64,000 nucleotides of DNA from Synechococcus sp. M16CYN (GTDB lineage: Bacteria > Cyanobacteriota > Cyanobacteriia > PCC-6307 > Cyanobiaceae), in contig NZ_AP029048.1 of NCBI RefSeq assembly GCF_040371545.1, forward strand, positions 744,001-808,000, written 5' to 3'. Numbering within the stretch: the first letter of the stretch is position 1; each line of letters begins with the position of its first letter. The notes under the pieces were generated by a model. The model was not told the origin of the DNA. It searched no databases and was given only the letters and a program-made list of their open reading frames with translations. The translations under genes were made by a program, and so were the position numbers. Positions 20,677 to 31,096 of the stretch are shown one piece after another.

Positions 20677-22520
20677 TGGGGACAGAACCGGTGTTCACGA
20701 AATGTAACGGTACCGCAGGATGAACATCTCTGCACTGTTGTATCCATTGATGGCTTCGGATGGGATGGTAAGCCAACCATTTGAGCGTTGCTTTTGCCTG
20801 GCGGGACCATTGGGTAGCAGTTCTCACCTCGGCGGACAGAGATATCAATTAGTGCTGGCTCAGTAGAGTTGAGCGCCGCTTCGAGATCACGATGTAATGA
20901 TTCCCGTTCAGTAATTTTTATGCCGTTAACACCAAAGGAACGCGCCAACGCAGCAAAGTCAGGCATGCCTTTAAGCATGTCTGAAGAGGAGTATCGCTCA
21001 TCGTAAAAGCTTTCCTGCCACTGACGCACCATGCCCTGCCAGCGGTTGTTCACTATTACCACCTTTACGGGTAGTCCATAGGATGCGATAGTTCCTAGCT
21101 CTTGAATGTTCATTAGGATGCTGGCATCACCGGCAATGCATATCACTTGAGCGTTAGGGCAGGCCACCTGAGCCCCTATTGCAGCAGGCATACCGAAACC
21201 CATAGTCCCAAGGCCAGCACTGCTTATCCAGTTCCGTGGACCATTGCGAAGGTACTGGGCTGCCCACATCTGATGTTGACCAACATCAGTTGTCACTATT
21301 GCGTTTGGAGCCAGATCTCGTATCGCTATTAGCACTTCCTGTGGATAAAGGTCCCCCGCTTTCGGAGGAACTGTAAGAGGATAACGGTGCTTCCAGCCTT
21401 CGATTTGCTCTAACCAAGCGGAGGTGCGAGATTTTTTTTGACGCTGCAGGCTCAATTCCACTAGCCTTACCATACTCAAGCTCAAATCCCCAAGGACCGC
21501 TACATCAGCGAGACGGTTTTTACTAATCTCCGTTGGATCAATCTCGAAGTGAATTACCCGTGCTTTCGGGGCGAAGGTGTCCAGTTTACCTGTAACACGA
21601 TCATCAAATCGCGCTCCAACGGCAATCAATAAGTCACATTCCGTGACAGCAAAGTTGGCGTAAGCAGTACCGTGCATACCGAGCATGCCAACCGCAAGCG
21701 AATCGTTTTCATCAAAGGCACCTTTACCCATCAAAGTGGTAGTGACGGGGATCTGAAAACGCTCGGCAATCACCCGCAGGCTATCGTGAGATCCAGCAGA
21801 GATTGCGCCACCCCCAACGTATAGCAACGGACGATGAGAGGCCTCGATCAGATCGAGTGCTGCATTGAGCGCAGTGTCGATTGGAGGTTCAGGCTGATGA
21901 AAACCGTGGGGAACGATGGAACCAGGCTCCACCGGCACGTAATCAAATATTTCTTGACCAACGTCTTTAGGTACATCAATTAGCACCGGCCCTGGCCGTC
22001 CACTGGCTGCAATCAGAAACGCCTGTGCCACAACCGAGCCCAAATCTGCAGGATCGCGCACCACCCATGAATGCTTTACAATGGGAAGGGTGATGCCAAA
22101 GATATCGGTTTCCTGGAAGGCGTCTGTACCGATGGCCGGACGTGCTACCTGGCCAGTGATTATCACCATGGGAACCGAGTCCATTTGGGCCGTAGCGATA
22201 CCGGTGACAAGGTTGGTGGCTCCAGGTCCTGAAGTCCCGAAGCAAACACCTACCCTGCCGGTCACTCGGGCGTAGGCATCAGCTGCATGAGCTCCAGCTT
22301 GTTCGTGGCGCACGAGAAAGTGTTTAACCCACCCCTCGTTTTCGGCAATATGGAGTGCATCATAAATCGGCAGGATCGCGCCGCCGGGGTATCCGAAGAT
22401 CGTGTTAACTCCATGGCGCCGTAAAGCGTCCATGAGAGCAGCTGCCCCCGACATGGGATGAACGATATTCTCAATGACCTGCTGTCGGTTGATAACCGTT
22501 GGAGCAGAGGTGATAGTCAC
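20658..22520 (-). CDS. ilvB: Acetolactate synthase large subunit (IlvB) with zinc-ribbon tail
   Basis: IlvB condenses pyruvate (or pyruvate with 2-oxobutyrate) in branched-chain amino-acid synthesis using thiamine diphosphate. The 620-residue product shows the N-terminal FGYPGGAILPIYDAL, the catalytic Glu in HEQAGAHAADA, GVCFGTSGPGATNL, and the ThDP motif GDASILMN (later IVNN). It then extends ~25 residues past the usual end, with four cysteines spaced as a zinc ribbon (Cys599, 602, 613, 616: CSSCG then CPQCG). The tail function is unknown. The regulatory subunit is not in this window. Confidence 0.96.
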   Translation of the reverse strand: MTITSAPTVINRQQVIENIVHPMSGAAALMDALRRHGVNTIFGYPGGAILPIYDALHIAENEGWVKHFLVRHEQAGAHAADAYARVTGRVGVCFGTSGPGATNLVTGIATAQMDSVPMVIITGQVARPAIGTDAFQETDIFGITLPIVKHSWVVRDPADLGSVVAQAFLIAASGRPGPVLIDVPKDVGQEIFDYVPVEPGSIVPHGFHQPEPPIDTALNAALDLIEASHRPLLYVGGGAISAGSHDSLRVIAERFQIPVTTTLMGKGAFDENDSLAVGMLGMHGTAYANFAVTECDLLIAVGARFDDRVTGKLDTFAPKARVIHFEIDPTEISKNRLADVAVLGDLSLSMVRLVELSLQRQKKSRTSAWLEQIEGWKHRYPLTVPPKAGDLYPQEVLIAIRDLAPNAIVTTDVGQHQMWAAQYLRNGPRNWISSAGLGTMGFGMPAAIGAQVACPNAQVICIAGDASILMNIQELGTIASYGLPVKVVIVNNRWQGMVRQWQESFYDERYSSSDMLKGMPDFAALARSFGVNGIKITERESLHRDLEAALNSTEPALIDISVRRGENCYPMVPPGKSNAQMVGLPSHPKPSMDTTVQRCSSCGTVTFREHRFCPQCGMSL

Positions 22521-22678
22521 GGCAACAGGAATGGATTGACCCTAAAGATTAAGCACCGCATGTTTATCGGCATCTCTAAACCAGCCGTAACCAAACAAAT
22601 GCTTCCTTGTGAATTAGGGTAGACCACACGCTTTCAGATTGGGTTCAGCGTTATTTTTGTCGGAGTGGTTTAAAATTT

Positions 22679-23854
22679 CTAGAATAGCCCCAAAGCGTGG
22701 AGTGGCCCTTTTCCACTAATAAGCTCAAGAAGAAAGGCGAAAAAACCAATCATCGCCAATCTACCATTCCAAACTTCCGAGCTATTACTCCACCCCCATT
22801 CCCACTTTTCTTGGGGATAAAGCTTCACCTTACTAGGTAACTCAGCCGCCACATCAAGGCTGACCTCAGGACCATCAAGACTAGTTGAGACCAGGTCGGC
22901 TAAACCCTCAATGAATGGTCTGTATGTACCAAGAGCACGAACGCGGCGGAAGTTTACGACGCCGGCTTTAGCAGCTAGGTCTCGATATTCGATATCAATT
23001 TCTTCAAGGGTCTCGATGTGTTCGCTCACAAAGCTTATCGGAACAACAACCAAATCCCGAGTTTTTGCTTGACCCAATGCCTCAAGGGCCTCCTCTGTAT
23101 AAGGCTGGAGCCACTCAACAGGACCAACACGACTTTGATAAGCGAGGGTATGGGGATTGGCATGGCCAACCAGCTCAGTTAGCTTGTCCATTATGAGGCA
23201 CGTGCAGTTTTCGATTTCATCTTGGTAAGGATCACCGGCTTCTTCCACATAGCTCTTGGGTACTCCATGCGCGCTAAAAAAGACGTGAGCTTCTTCGGGA
23301 ACGTCACTGTTATAGATCTCAGCAGCGATCAGCTCCGCCATCGCTCGCACATAACCGGGGTGATCAAACCAGCTGCGAATGCAACGAATTGGCAACTTTT
23401 CAAAGCTCGGATCCCCCCGTCTCAAACGTTGCAGCTCGCGGAAACTCGATCCGCTCGTACTGATCGAGAAATGGGGATATAGCGGTAAGACAACCACCTG
23501 ATCCATCCCATCGGCTTTAAGATCAGCCACCGCCGACTCCGTGAAGGGGTGCCAGTAACGCATGGCCACGTAACTTGTGGCATTAATGCCCCGCTGTCGC
23601 AGCAGGCTCTGAAGCTCTCGCGCCTGTTGTTCAGTGATGCGCCGCAAAGGAGAGCCTCCGCCGATGGACCGGTAGGCTGCTTGGGACTTACCACTGCGGA
23701 GGGTGCTGATTAACCAAGCCAATGGTTTTTGCAGGGAAGGACTAGGTAGACGAATAATTTCTGGATCTGCGAACAGATTGTACAGAAATGGTCCGACATC
23801 CTGGATCCGTTCTGGTCCACCCAAATTCAGCAGGACGACGCCGACACGGGGCAT
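22679..23854 (-). CDS. hemH: Ferrochelatase with C-terminal chlorophyll-binding (CAB) helix
   Basis: HemH inserts Fe2+ into protoporphyrin IX, the last step of haem synthesis. The 391-residue protein has the N-terminal [12 protein letters not shown], the catalytic-His motif [13 protein letters not shown], and [16 protein letters not shown]. The C-terminal ~45 residues form a membrane helix with the light-harvesting-like motif [17 protein letters not shown], a hallmark of cyanobacterial and plastid ferrochelatase. The tail may bind chlorophyll or carotenoid and regulate pigment balance. It is downstream of ilvB's divergent promoter region, 158 bp away, on the same strand. Confidence 0.97.
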   Translation of the reverse strand: MPRVGVVLLNLGGPERIQDVGPFLYNLFADPEIIRLPSPSLQKPLAWLISTLRSGKSQAAYRSIGGGSPLRRITEQQARELQSLLRQRGINATSYVAMRYWHPFTESAVADLKADGMDQVVVLPLYPHFSISTSGSSFRELQRLRRGDPSFEKLPIRCIRSWFDHPGYVRAMAELIAAEIYNSDVPEEAHVFFSAHGVPKSYVEEAGDPYQDEIENCTCLIMDKLTELVGHANPHTLAYQSRVGPVEWLQPYTEEALEALGQAKTRDLVVVPISFVSEHIETLEEIDIEYRDLAAKAGVVNFRRVRALGTYRPFIEGLADLVSTSLDGPEVSLDVAAELPSKVKLYPQEKWEWGWSNSSEVWNGRLAMIGFFAFLLELISGKGPLHALGLF

Positions 23855-23925
23855 GTGGACATAAGTAATCTCGGGGGTTGAGGGTAGCCGCCTTAAAACC
23901 TCATTGAGAGAGCTGATGACTAAAC

Positions 23926-24175
23926 ATGGAGCTACGAAGGGAGCTGGTCGCCGTTGAGAACGAATTGACCACTCAAAGATCGTGCTTTTGCATTGAACGA
24001 CCGGAATAAAAGCTTTGCCTGCCTTTGGCAGAGCTTAGCCCTCCTGCTACCACTAGAGGTGACTGCGGTATTAGGTACAAAGCACCGCCTTTGGCCTGAA
24101 AGCAGACACGTGGTAGCTATAAAGTGAAAGAGGTGTATCTAGCCACGAGCCTAGCTCAACGGTGGCCTGAGTAAA
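23926..24175 (+). pseudogene. Possible frameshifted relic, unidentified
   Basis: Three successive plus-strand pieces read like coding sequence in shifting frames. The ATG at 23926 opens [20 protein letters not shown] and stops at 24007. A second frame to 24127 contains [20 protein letters not shown] and RLWPESRHVVAIK, and a third gives VYLATSLAQRWPE to 24175. I cannot name a parent. It occupies a gap where related genomes might carry a gene beside hemH, but I cannot confirm that. It could be coincidence. Confidence 0.3.
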
Positions 24176-24288
24176 ATAATGCCGACCGGGATCATTAGCA
24201 TCTCTGCACCGTCTCGCCCATGATGTGACTTAAAAAATCATCAGATTTCAATCGGCAATCAAAAAAATTTCAAGATGGAGTATTTTTA

Positions 24289-24420
24289 ATGTATAGACGA
24301 TGTTGCTTCTCAACTGAAAGCAAGAATATGAACAGGCGCACATCTCCTACGATTTTAGGATGGTTTAAAAGCTTTAGCGCAACGCGAGAAGCTCGGGTCG
24401 AGCGTGCCGTTTCAGAATGA
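24289..24420 (+). CDS. Possible small gene, 43 aa, unknown
   Basis: An ATG-started frame of 43 codons with a GGAG ribosome-binding site about 8 bases upstream (caagatggag). The product is small and basic: it contains MNRRTSPTILGWFKSFSATR and ends REARVERAVSE. No membrane span or family is recognised. The good ribosome-binding site and the charged, helix-like tail favour a real small protein over chance, but only weakly. Confidence 0.38.
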   Translation: MYRRCCFSTESKNMNRRTSPTILGWFKSFSATREARVERAVSE

Positions 24421-24793
24421 TCAAGGTAATGACGATGGCGGCGTGGATTGCCAAATGACTCACTGCTGTGTCAAAGTCGCATCACAAAATTTGCCTAAGG
24501 AATAGAGCCACGGAGAAGGCGGATGAGTATGGCTTGCATCAAACGCGGTTTTTTTCAATTTTTAAACGAAGGCGATCATCAGATTCTTAAGGTCACGCTC
24601 CTGACCCCAAGTCTCTACGTTATAAGTTAGCCTGTGAGTTGATAGTCATCAACAGCATTCGCAGTGTAGTAATTGAGGATTGGTTTGCAATAATTACTTG
24701 TCTATTGTCTCGTGGATAACGATTGCGAAACATTAGAGATGGGAGCCAAAGGTCAAAAATGCTACCGTCGGTTTTTGCCGGCTTTAGATTCCA

Positions 24794-24812
24794 CCGCCTT
24801 AGTCTAAGGCGG
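24794..24812. other. GC-rich hairpin (ccgcctta/taaggcgg)
   Basis: An 8-bp perfect stem with a 3-base loop, in a region without genes. It is not followed by a T run on either strand, so it is not a standard intrinsic terminator; it could be part of a small RNA or a protein-binding site. Confidence 0.4.
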
Positions 24813-25041
24813 AATAATTAAGTGAATAACCAGCCCTGCTGATATAAATATAGATCACCCCTTATAACCTACGGCGTGACTAGGTTATAGCAGTTGTTCA
24901 CACTAGGACTGCCTAGCATCGTGGTTGCCAAAATAGTGGGCATCTCCCTGACCATTTAGACTCGGCGTACACTGTCACTAAGACTACCTGTCGCTATCAG
25001 CAATGGGTAGCGGATGCGGTCTGAGTCCGTCAACGTACCTG

Positions 25042-25671
25042 ATGACCTCCTTTTTGCGCCTACTGGCTTACCGTAATCGTTGGATTTACGATAGCGTTAC
25101 TGCTGTGTCATCCCTCGCTGTCGGAGGAGTTCAGCGGTTGCGAGGGCTGGGACTTGAAGCGCTGAAAGAACGCTTAGAGCCCGGTGCTGCGGTGCTTGAT
25201 CTGTGTTGCGGCAGTGGTGAAGCTGCAGCTCCCTGGATCGATGCTGGATATGCCATAACCGGACTGGATCTATCACCGCGAGCTCTAGACTTAGCAGTAC
25301 AGCGATACCCTCTGATGCAGCGGGTGGAGGGTTTGGCAGAGGATCCGCCTTTCGCTGATCAGAGTTTCGCCGCCATTCAACTCAGCGTTGCCCTTCACGA
25401 ATTCCCTCGAACTGAACGAGAACAGGTCTTGAAGGGGACCCTGCGCCTCCTGAAACCTGGAGGATGGCTTGTCTTGATAGATCTTCACATGGCTAACCCA
25501 CTGATGCGGTTTCCCCAGCGTTTATTCTGCGCCTTGTTCGAGACCGAGACCGCCACCGCCATGCTAGAGGACAACCTACCGGCTCAGCTATCGGCCCTCG
25601 GTTTTACCGACGTAGAGCAACAGTTGCTGGCAGGTAAGGCCTTGCAACGGATCATCGCTCGGCGCCCATGA
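25042..25671 (+). CDS. Class I SAM-dependent methyltransferase
   Basis: A 209-residue protein with motif I VLDLCCGSGEAAAPWIDAGY, an acidic strand-2 end (GLDLSPRALDLA), and LKPGGWLVLIDLH. This is the UbiE/MenG-like methyltransferase fold. The substrate is not evident. The frame is open to 25003, but ATG 25042 (MTSFLRLLAYRNRWIYDSVT) gives the more family-like start. It overlaps cobO by four bases (ATGA), suggesting coupling, although the two have no obvious metabolic link. Confidence 0.85.
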   Translation: MTSFLRLLAYRNRWIYDSVTAVSSLAVGGVQRLRGLGLEALKERLEPGAAVLDLCCGSGEAAAPWIDAGYAITGLDLSPRALDLAVQRYPLMQRVEGLAEDPPFADQSFAAIQLSVALHEFPRTEREQVLKGTLRLLKPGGWLVLIDLHMANPLMRFPQRLFCALFETETATAMLEDNLPAQLSALGFTDVEQQLLAGKALQRIIARRP

Positions 25672-26348
25672 TCAACAACGCTTCTAAAACTAACGACCTA
25701 GACCGATCTGCTGCCGGTCTTGGCATGGGTGGGTACCTGGCCCCTGAGCGAGATGATACTAGCTATCGCAAACGCATGGAACGGCGCCAGCAGGTGCAGC
25801 GCCAACGCGTCGAAGAACGCAACAAAGAGAGTGGATTGGTGATGGTTTTCACCGGCCAGGGTAAGGGTAAAACCACGGCCTCCCTTGGGCTCGTCTTACG
25901 CACCCTTGGCCATGGAAAACGCGTGGCTGTGATTCAATTCATCAAGGGAAGCTGGGAACCTGGTGAAGCCCGAGCACTGCAGGTCTTCGGCGATCGAGTA
26001 GTTTGGCGTGCCCTTGGAGAGGGATTCACCTGGGAAACACAAGACCGCGCGCGCGACCAGCATCTTGTGAGGGAAGCTTGGCGGATTGCCCTAAATTATC
26101 TCCGCGACGCGAAGATACAGCTTGTGGTACTTGATGAGATAAATGTAGCAATTAAGCTCGGTTACATCACGGTCGAAACTGTTTTAGCGGGGGTCCGAGA
26201 GCGGCCCAGACTTACCCATGTCGTCCTTACCGGCAGAGGCGCACCGAGTCAGCTGATAGAAAACGCTGATCTCGTGACAGAAATGACCCTGATTCACCAT
26301 CCGTTTCGTGAACAAGGCGTGAAAGCCCAGGTCGGAGTCGAATTTTAA
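25668..26348 (+). CDS. cobO: Cob(I)yrinic acid a,c-diamide adenosyltransferase
   Basis: CobO/BtuR transfers the 5'-deoxyadenosyl group from ATP to the cobalt of corrinoids, an essential step toward coenzyme B12 (pseudocobalamin in this group). The 226-residue protein has the P-loop VFTGQGKGKTTASLGLVLR, AVIQFIKGSWEPGE, and LVVLDEINVAIKLGYI with VVLTGRGAPSQLI, all typical of the family. It is translationally coupled to the methyltransferase upstream. Together with cobK at 46.3 kb it shows that the organism makes its corrinoid. Confidence 0.95.
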   Translation: MINNASKTNDLDRSAAGLGMGGYLAPERDDTSYRKRMERRQQVQRQRVEERNKESGLVMVFTGQGKGKTTASLGLVLRTLGHGKRVAVIQFIKGSWEPGEARALQVFGDRVVWRALGEGFTWETQDRARDQHLVREAWRIALNYLRDAKIQLVVLDEINVAIKLGYITVETVLAGVRERPRLTHVVLTGRGAPSQLIENADLVTEMTLIHHPFREQGVKAQVGVEF

Positions 26349-26626
26349 ATCCGGTCTTAATCGAAATCACCCTGAGACGGTTAGGCAGACGGACGCCATA
26401 GACCTACTCGCGTGCAAGACGTGACAAGCCTTGGATTACGTTGCACAAGACATTTCGTAGCTCATCTGTTCAGCAACGAACCAAGCGAGCCGCGGCTACT
26501 GCCGTGCTCCTGATGACATGACAAGTTAACCTGTATCAGGCGTAGCATATCAGTATCTGCTTAATCCAAGCTGCGATCAGAATGCCTGGTTAGCGCTTGC
26601 TACTGTCGTGCAGATCTGGACCGTTG

Positions 26627-27340
26627 ATGAGCTACACACGCGTCCTACTGAAACTCAGCGGCGAAGCCCTGATGGGTTCTCAGGGGTATGGCATTGACCC
26701 CGCTATAGTCCATTCTATTGCAAAAGACGTTGCCAAAGTGGTGGCGTCCGGCACCCAATTGGCTATCGTCGTCGGTGGAGGCAACATTTTTCGTGGCCTC
26801 AAAGGCTCAGCTGCGGGGATGGAGAGAGCCACCGCTGATTACGTTGGGATGCTGGCTACGGTGATGAATGCAATTGCATTGCAAGACGGCTTAGAGCGGG
26901 CCGGAGTCCCTACGCGTGTGCAAACTGCCATTGCAATGCAAGAGGTGGCTGAGCCCTATATCCGACGAAAGGCCATGCGTCACCTAGAGAAAGGACGTGT
27001 TGTGGTGTTCGGAGCCGGCTGCGGCAATCCTTTCTTTACTACAGATACTACCGCTGCTCTGCGCGCAGCTGAAATTAACGCTGATGTAGTATTCAAAGCC
27101 ACCAAGGTGGATGGCGTATACGACAAGGACCCAGCTAAATACGCTGACGCTGTAAAACATGATTATTTAAGTTACCAAGATGTTCTGAGCGGAGAGCTTG
27201 GTGTTATGGATGCCACCGCAATCTCTCTATGCAAAGACAATAACATTCCGATTGTCGTGTTCGACCTATTGGAACATGGCAACATCGATAAAGCGGTTGC
27301 AGGACAACCAATCGGTTCACGAATCGGCAATTACGCTTAA
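26627..27340 (+). CDS. pyrH: Uridylate kinase (PyrH)
   Basis: PyrH phosphorylates UMP to UDP. The 237-residue protein is of the amino-acid-kinase fold: [37 protein letters not shown], and the ATP-site segment [17 protein letters not shown]. The frame is open to 26597, but ATG 26627 gives the standard [15 protein letters not shown] start. It is followed by frr 28 bp downstream, the widespread pyrH-frr pair. Confidence 0.97.
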   Translation: MSYTRVLLKLSGEALMGSQGYGIDPAIVHSIAKDVAKVVASGTQLAIVVGGGNIFRGLKGSAAGMERATADYVGMLATVMNAIALQDGLERAGVPTRVQTAIAMQEVAEPYIRRKAMRHLEKGRVVVFGAGCGNPFFTTDTTAALRAAEINADVVFKATKVDGVYDKDPAKYADAVKHDYLSYQDVLSGELGVMDATAISLCKDNNIPIVVFDLLEHGNIDKAVAGQPIGSRIGNYA

Positions 27341-27368
27341 ATCACCACCACCAATGCCCTGAAAAATC

Positions 27369-27917
27369 ATGTCAATTAAAGACCTTGAAGCCAGTATGCG
27401 TAAGTCAGTGGAAGCAACCCGGTGCAATTTGAATGCTATTCGTACTAGTCGAGCAAGTTCTTCCCTGCTTGATCGCGTTAACGTTGAATACTACGGTATT
27501 GACACACCGCTAAAAGCGTTGGCGACGCTTTCAACTCCTGATTCTCAAACGATTCAAATCCAACCGTTTGATACTAGCAAATTAGGAGTCATTGAAAAAG
27601 CAATTACCAAGAGTGAATTAGGTTTTACACCTAATAATGATGGTAAGGTTATTCGTATCAATGTGCCGCCGCTTACGGAAGAACGCCGCAAAGAATTCTG
27701 TAAGCTGGCAGCCAAATACTCAGAAGAGGGAAAGGTGGCTTTGCGCAATCTGCGCCGAGATGCGATTGATAAAATTAAAAAGCAAGAAAAAAATGGTGAT
27801 TTTTCTGAAGACCAAAGTCGCGACGAACAAGATACTATTCAGAAGGTTCTTGATAAATTTATCGCTGAACTTGAAAAGCATTTAGCAGAAAAAGAAGTCG
27901 ACATTTTAAAGGTATAA
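27369..27917 (+). CDS. frr: Ribosome recycling factor
   Basis: RRF splits post-termination ribosomes together with EF-G. The 182-residue product has the typical N-terminal helix followed by [17 protein letters not shown], the domain-II region, and the RRKEFCKLA / [13 protein letters not shown] helices. It is the second gene of the pyrH-frr pair. Base composition falls toward its 3' end, which borders a 2-kb AT-rich tract, and codons become visibly A/T-rich compared with pyrH. Confidence 0.96.
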   Translation: MSIKDLEASMRKSVEATRCNLNAIRTSRASSSLLDRVNVEYYGIDTPLKALATLSTPDSQTIQIQPFDTSKLGVIEKAITKSELGFTPNNDGKVIRINVPPLTEERRKEFCKLAAKYSEEGKVALRNLRRDAIDKIKKQEKNGDFSEDQSRDEQDTIQKVLDKFIAELEKHLAEKEVDILKV

Positions 27918-29871
27918 CATATAAAATTTTAATCCTAAAGCTTATGAACTTTACTATTATTCTTACTAATAGATAGTGAATATCATAGTTAAAAATTGGT
28001 TTTAATGTATGGTTAGCAATAGTTCAGCTAAAGTTTGTACTAACTCAATTTGTTATGTCTAGATATATTTTGTTTTTAACTGCGTAAAAATAACTAAAAA
28101 TCTCTCATTACTAAGATTACTTCAAAAATATTAAAGTCATTAATGCTACTTTGGCTAATCAACGAATCAATCATTTGCCTGATAAGATATGAATTCAACA
28201 GCTCGAGTAATTATACTAAAATGTTAAAGTATTAAATACTAAATTAATATGCTTTTGACTAATTTGATGTTAGTAAAAGCTAAAATAAACCAAACGGTTT
28301 TTAAAAAATACTAAGTTTATCAAACCAGCGAAGAATTAGATAAGGCACTTTTTTAGTATATTAATTGAGTAATTTAATGTCATTAAGCTCTTAATCTGTT
28401 ACCAGATTGCCAATAACATTTTGATTAGTGTAACTTTAATAATAACTAAAAATAAGGTGCAGAAGATTTTTATGTTATTTATTTAAGTATGTAAAAATAC
28501 AAACCTATCGATTAATAATGATTACCAATTAGAATGAATTTTTCCTGCTACTAGATTTCTTTTTATGCAGCTAATTTTTGATAATTTATATGAGCATGTA
28601 TTTAAGTTAAGATATTAAACTAGTATTTTAATTACGGTTATAAGTCATTTACTTAAACTCTGTCGCTAAAATAAAAAGCACTATTATTTTTTAAACATAC
28701 TGAACTAAACTCTCTAAGGTTTGCTGACGCTGTTCTGTAATAACAGAAACTGCAACAAATTCTTTTGCTAGTTCAGTCTAATTAAGCTAAGCTTTAATCT
28801 ATTAAGATACTTAATTCTTATCAAGATGTTTAATTCATAAAATTAAGAACGGTTGACACGTACAACATAAGTTCTGATTAAGTTTTAATTAATAGAGGAG
28901 CTGCTAGCTTGGTGAATAAATAAGTTTGTTATCTTCCTTAGATCATTAATTTTAGCGGACTAGGTGACTCTTTATTTGATGTAGCTTCGCTTATATTGCC
29001 ATTATATGATTACTAGTCAGTCAAAATATATAGCTTGCTCTAGGTTGATAGGTTGTTTTTCTGTAAAGTGTAAGAGTATTTACTATTATTTTAGGTACTA
29101 TCTCGATCTAATTTCTAGGCCAGTCGCAAGCATATTCCACTGAGGAAATATATAAAAAATCAGAAGGGGAATGTAAAATAACAAAAAATCATAACTAGCT
29201 TAGCTAAAAAGCATTTAATGATTCCTTATAACTTGTAATAAAGCGACTGCCCTTGCAACAACCCTGGCAAACAACTCTGGCCTACAATTAGCTACGATTA
29301 GGTAGGCTGTTAACGTTACCGCTAAAGCAGTATCAGGTTAATATTTCATACTAAATTATTTAGAGGATTCTGAGTTACAACCAGATTCAAAAATACTTAA
29401 TAGTAATATCTACAGTGCTTAAATCTTAGGTGTTTAGTTAGCTTTTACAGGCACAAATATCTTAATAGAGGGCTATTGCTAATCATATTTTTTTACACTG
29501 AAAATATTAAGGCTTAGATAGAGTACGGTAAGCTAAATATTTAGATGAGCAACCTTTGCTTTAAAAGATAATCTAAAAGAGTGGTAAAGTTATAAGTGGG
29601 CATTGTGGATTTTAGCCATTTTGATGTTCGCAATTGTCAGGCGACTAGCTATAATAATTCCATTATAGATGTCGAGATTGATTTAAGTGTAAAAACTTTT
29701 TGAAAGCTATTGCAATCAACTAATAACAGACAAGTATCTCTGTCTTGTCTAAGTGTTTATAATCACCTGTAAAATTTCCAAGCCAAAATATAGCTTATAA
29801 AAAGTTCTTCATGATCCTGTTTAATCTGACTTGCTTTATTACTGAGTAATACCTGAGTTGAGATAGATTTC
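27918..29871. other. AT-rich tract 1, no intact gene
   Basis: Almost 2 kb without a gene I can support. It is strongly A+T rich with stops in every frame, but contains GC-richer islets that read like eroded coding sequence on the minus strand. One ends at 28691 (TELAKEFVAVSVITEQRQQT, then LESLVQYV). Another spans 29215-29337 (ALAVTLTAYLIVANCR, then FARVVARAVALLQVIRNH). Neither has a start or a recognised family. No tRNA or rRNA was seen. Confidence 0.6.
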
Positions 29872-31044
29872 TCAGTTAGTAGTCAATGCTAAGGCAGCGC
29901 CAAAGCCCTTACGGATATCGTCTGGGGTAAGACGACCATCGTGATCCTGATCGAGAACATCAAAGATGGCGTCACTCCCTAGCCATTCGTCACGAGTAAT
30001 GCATCCATCTCCATTAAAATCATTGAGTAAGAAAATTTCTTGAACAGCATGGCCAAAGGCCGATCCACCCTCCACTTCAGCAAGACGATGAGCTAACTGT
30101 TGCTCAAGGATTTCAATTGCTTTACTAAAGCCTTTAATGCCTTCATCGAGCTTGTCAGCTGCCATGCGATCTTCTGACATCAACGCATCAAAATGCTCTC
30201 GATCTACTTGAATTTGTTCAACTCTACTAGTTGAGGTTGAAGCATTTAGCTTGCGAGCTAGAGGTTTATGTGTCTCTTGCAACTGATTAAGAAACTTGGG
30301 AGAAATAGTGAGAAGGTCACAACCAGCCAATTCGATAATTTCGTCTATGTTGCGGAAGCTAGCCCCCATTACTTCAGTTTTGTAACCAAAGCTCTTGTAG
30401 TAATTAAAAATTTTAGTCACAGAAAGAACACCGGGATCCTCAGTACCTGGATAAGAATCACGACCTGTCTCGGCTTTATACCAATCCAAAATTCGTCCCA
30501 CGAATGGAGAAATCAAAGTCACACCTGCTTCGGCGCAGGCAATAGCCTGTCCAAAGCCAAAAAGAAGCGTGAGATTGCAATGAATACCTTCTTTCTCAAG
30601 TACTTCTGCCGCCTTAATCCCTTCCCAGGTGGACGCAATTTTGATCAACACGCGATCACTGCTGATCCCAGCATCGTTATAAAGTCGAATAATTTTCCTT
30701 CCCTTTTCGATCGTAGCATCGGTGTCGTAACTTAAACGTGCATCGACCTCAGTTGATACGCGGTGGGGAACGATTTTTAAAATCTCTTTACCAAAAATCA
30801 CACTTATCTCATCTAATGCTTCGCGCACTACCTCTTCTACCGGAGCATCCTCTCCAATAAGCTTGCGTGAAGACCGTAACGCTTCATCAATCAAATTTTG
30901 ATAAGCCGGAATCTGCGCAGCAGTCAAGATTAGTGAAGGGTTGGTAGTTGCGTCCCGAGGTGTGAATTTTTTAATTGCTTCAAGATCGCCGGTATCTGCC
31001 ACAACAACGGTCATCTCAGAGAGCTGTTCAAGCAAGCTAGTCAT
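29872..31044 (-). CDS. tal: Transaldolase with C-terminal EF-hand pair
   Basis: Transaldolase moves a dihydroxyacetone unit in the pentose phosphate pathway. The 390-residue protein has the Tal signature [10 protein letters not shown] near the N terminus and the Schiff-base lysine segment [15 protein letters not shown]. Further on come [20 protein letters not shown] and FVGRILDWY. The last ~50 residues carry two EF-hand loops, [13 protein letters not shown] and [13 protein letters not shown], predicting calcium binding. This fusion is known in cyanobacteria. The frame is open to 31092; ATG 31044 ([11 protein letters not shown]) is preferred. It lies downstream of ftsI. Confidence 0.96.
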   Translation of the reverse strand: MTSLLEQLSEMTVVVADTGDLEAIKKFTPRDATTNPSLILTAAQIPAYQNLIDEALRSSRKLIGEDAPVEEVVREALDEISVIFGKEILKIVPHRVSTEVDARLSYDTDATIEKGRKIIRLYNDAGISSDRVLIKIASTWEGIKAAEVLEKEGIHCNLTLLFGFGQAIACAEAGVTLISPFVGRILDWYKAETGRDSYPGTEDPGVLSVTKIFNYYKSFGYKTEVMGASFRNIDEIIELAGCDLLTISPKFLNQLQETHKPLARKLNASTSTSRVEQIQVDREHFDALMSEDRMAADKLDEGIKGFSKAIEILEQQLAHRLAEVEGGSAFGHAVQEIFLLNDFNGDGCITRDEWLGSDAIFDVLDQDHDGRLTPDDIRKGFGAALALTTN

Positions 31045-31096
31045 AGCGGCTAAGGTTTTATAATGTTGTCGTAAAATAGCTATGATTTTCAAGCCG

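Larger units (their letters stand above)
23855..25041. other. 1.19-kb intergenic region between hemH and methyltransferase
   Basis: The region between the divergent hemH and methyltransferase genes holds the relic at 23926-24175, a small frame at 24289-24420 and a GC-rich hairpin at 24794-24812. The rest shows no coding region that I can support. Composition is close to that of genes, unlike the AT-rich tracts, which suggests a more recent loss of function or non-coding RNA content. Confidence 0.5.
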
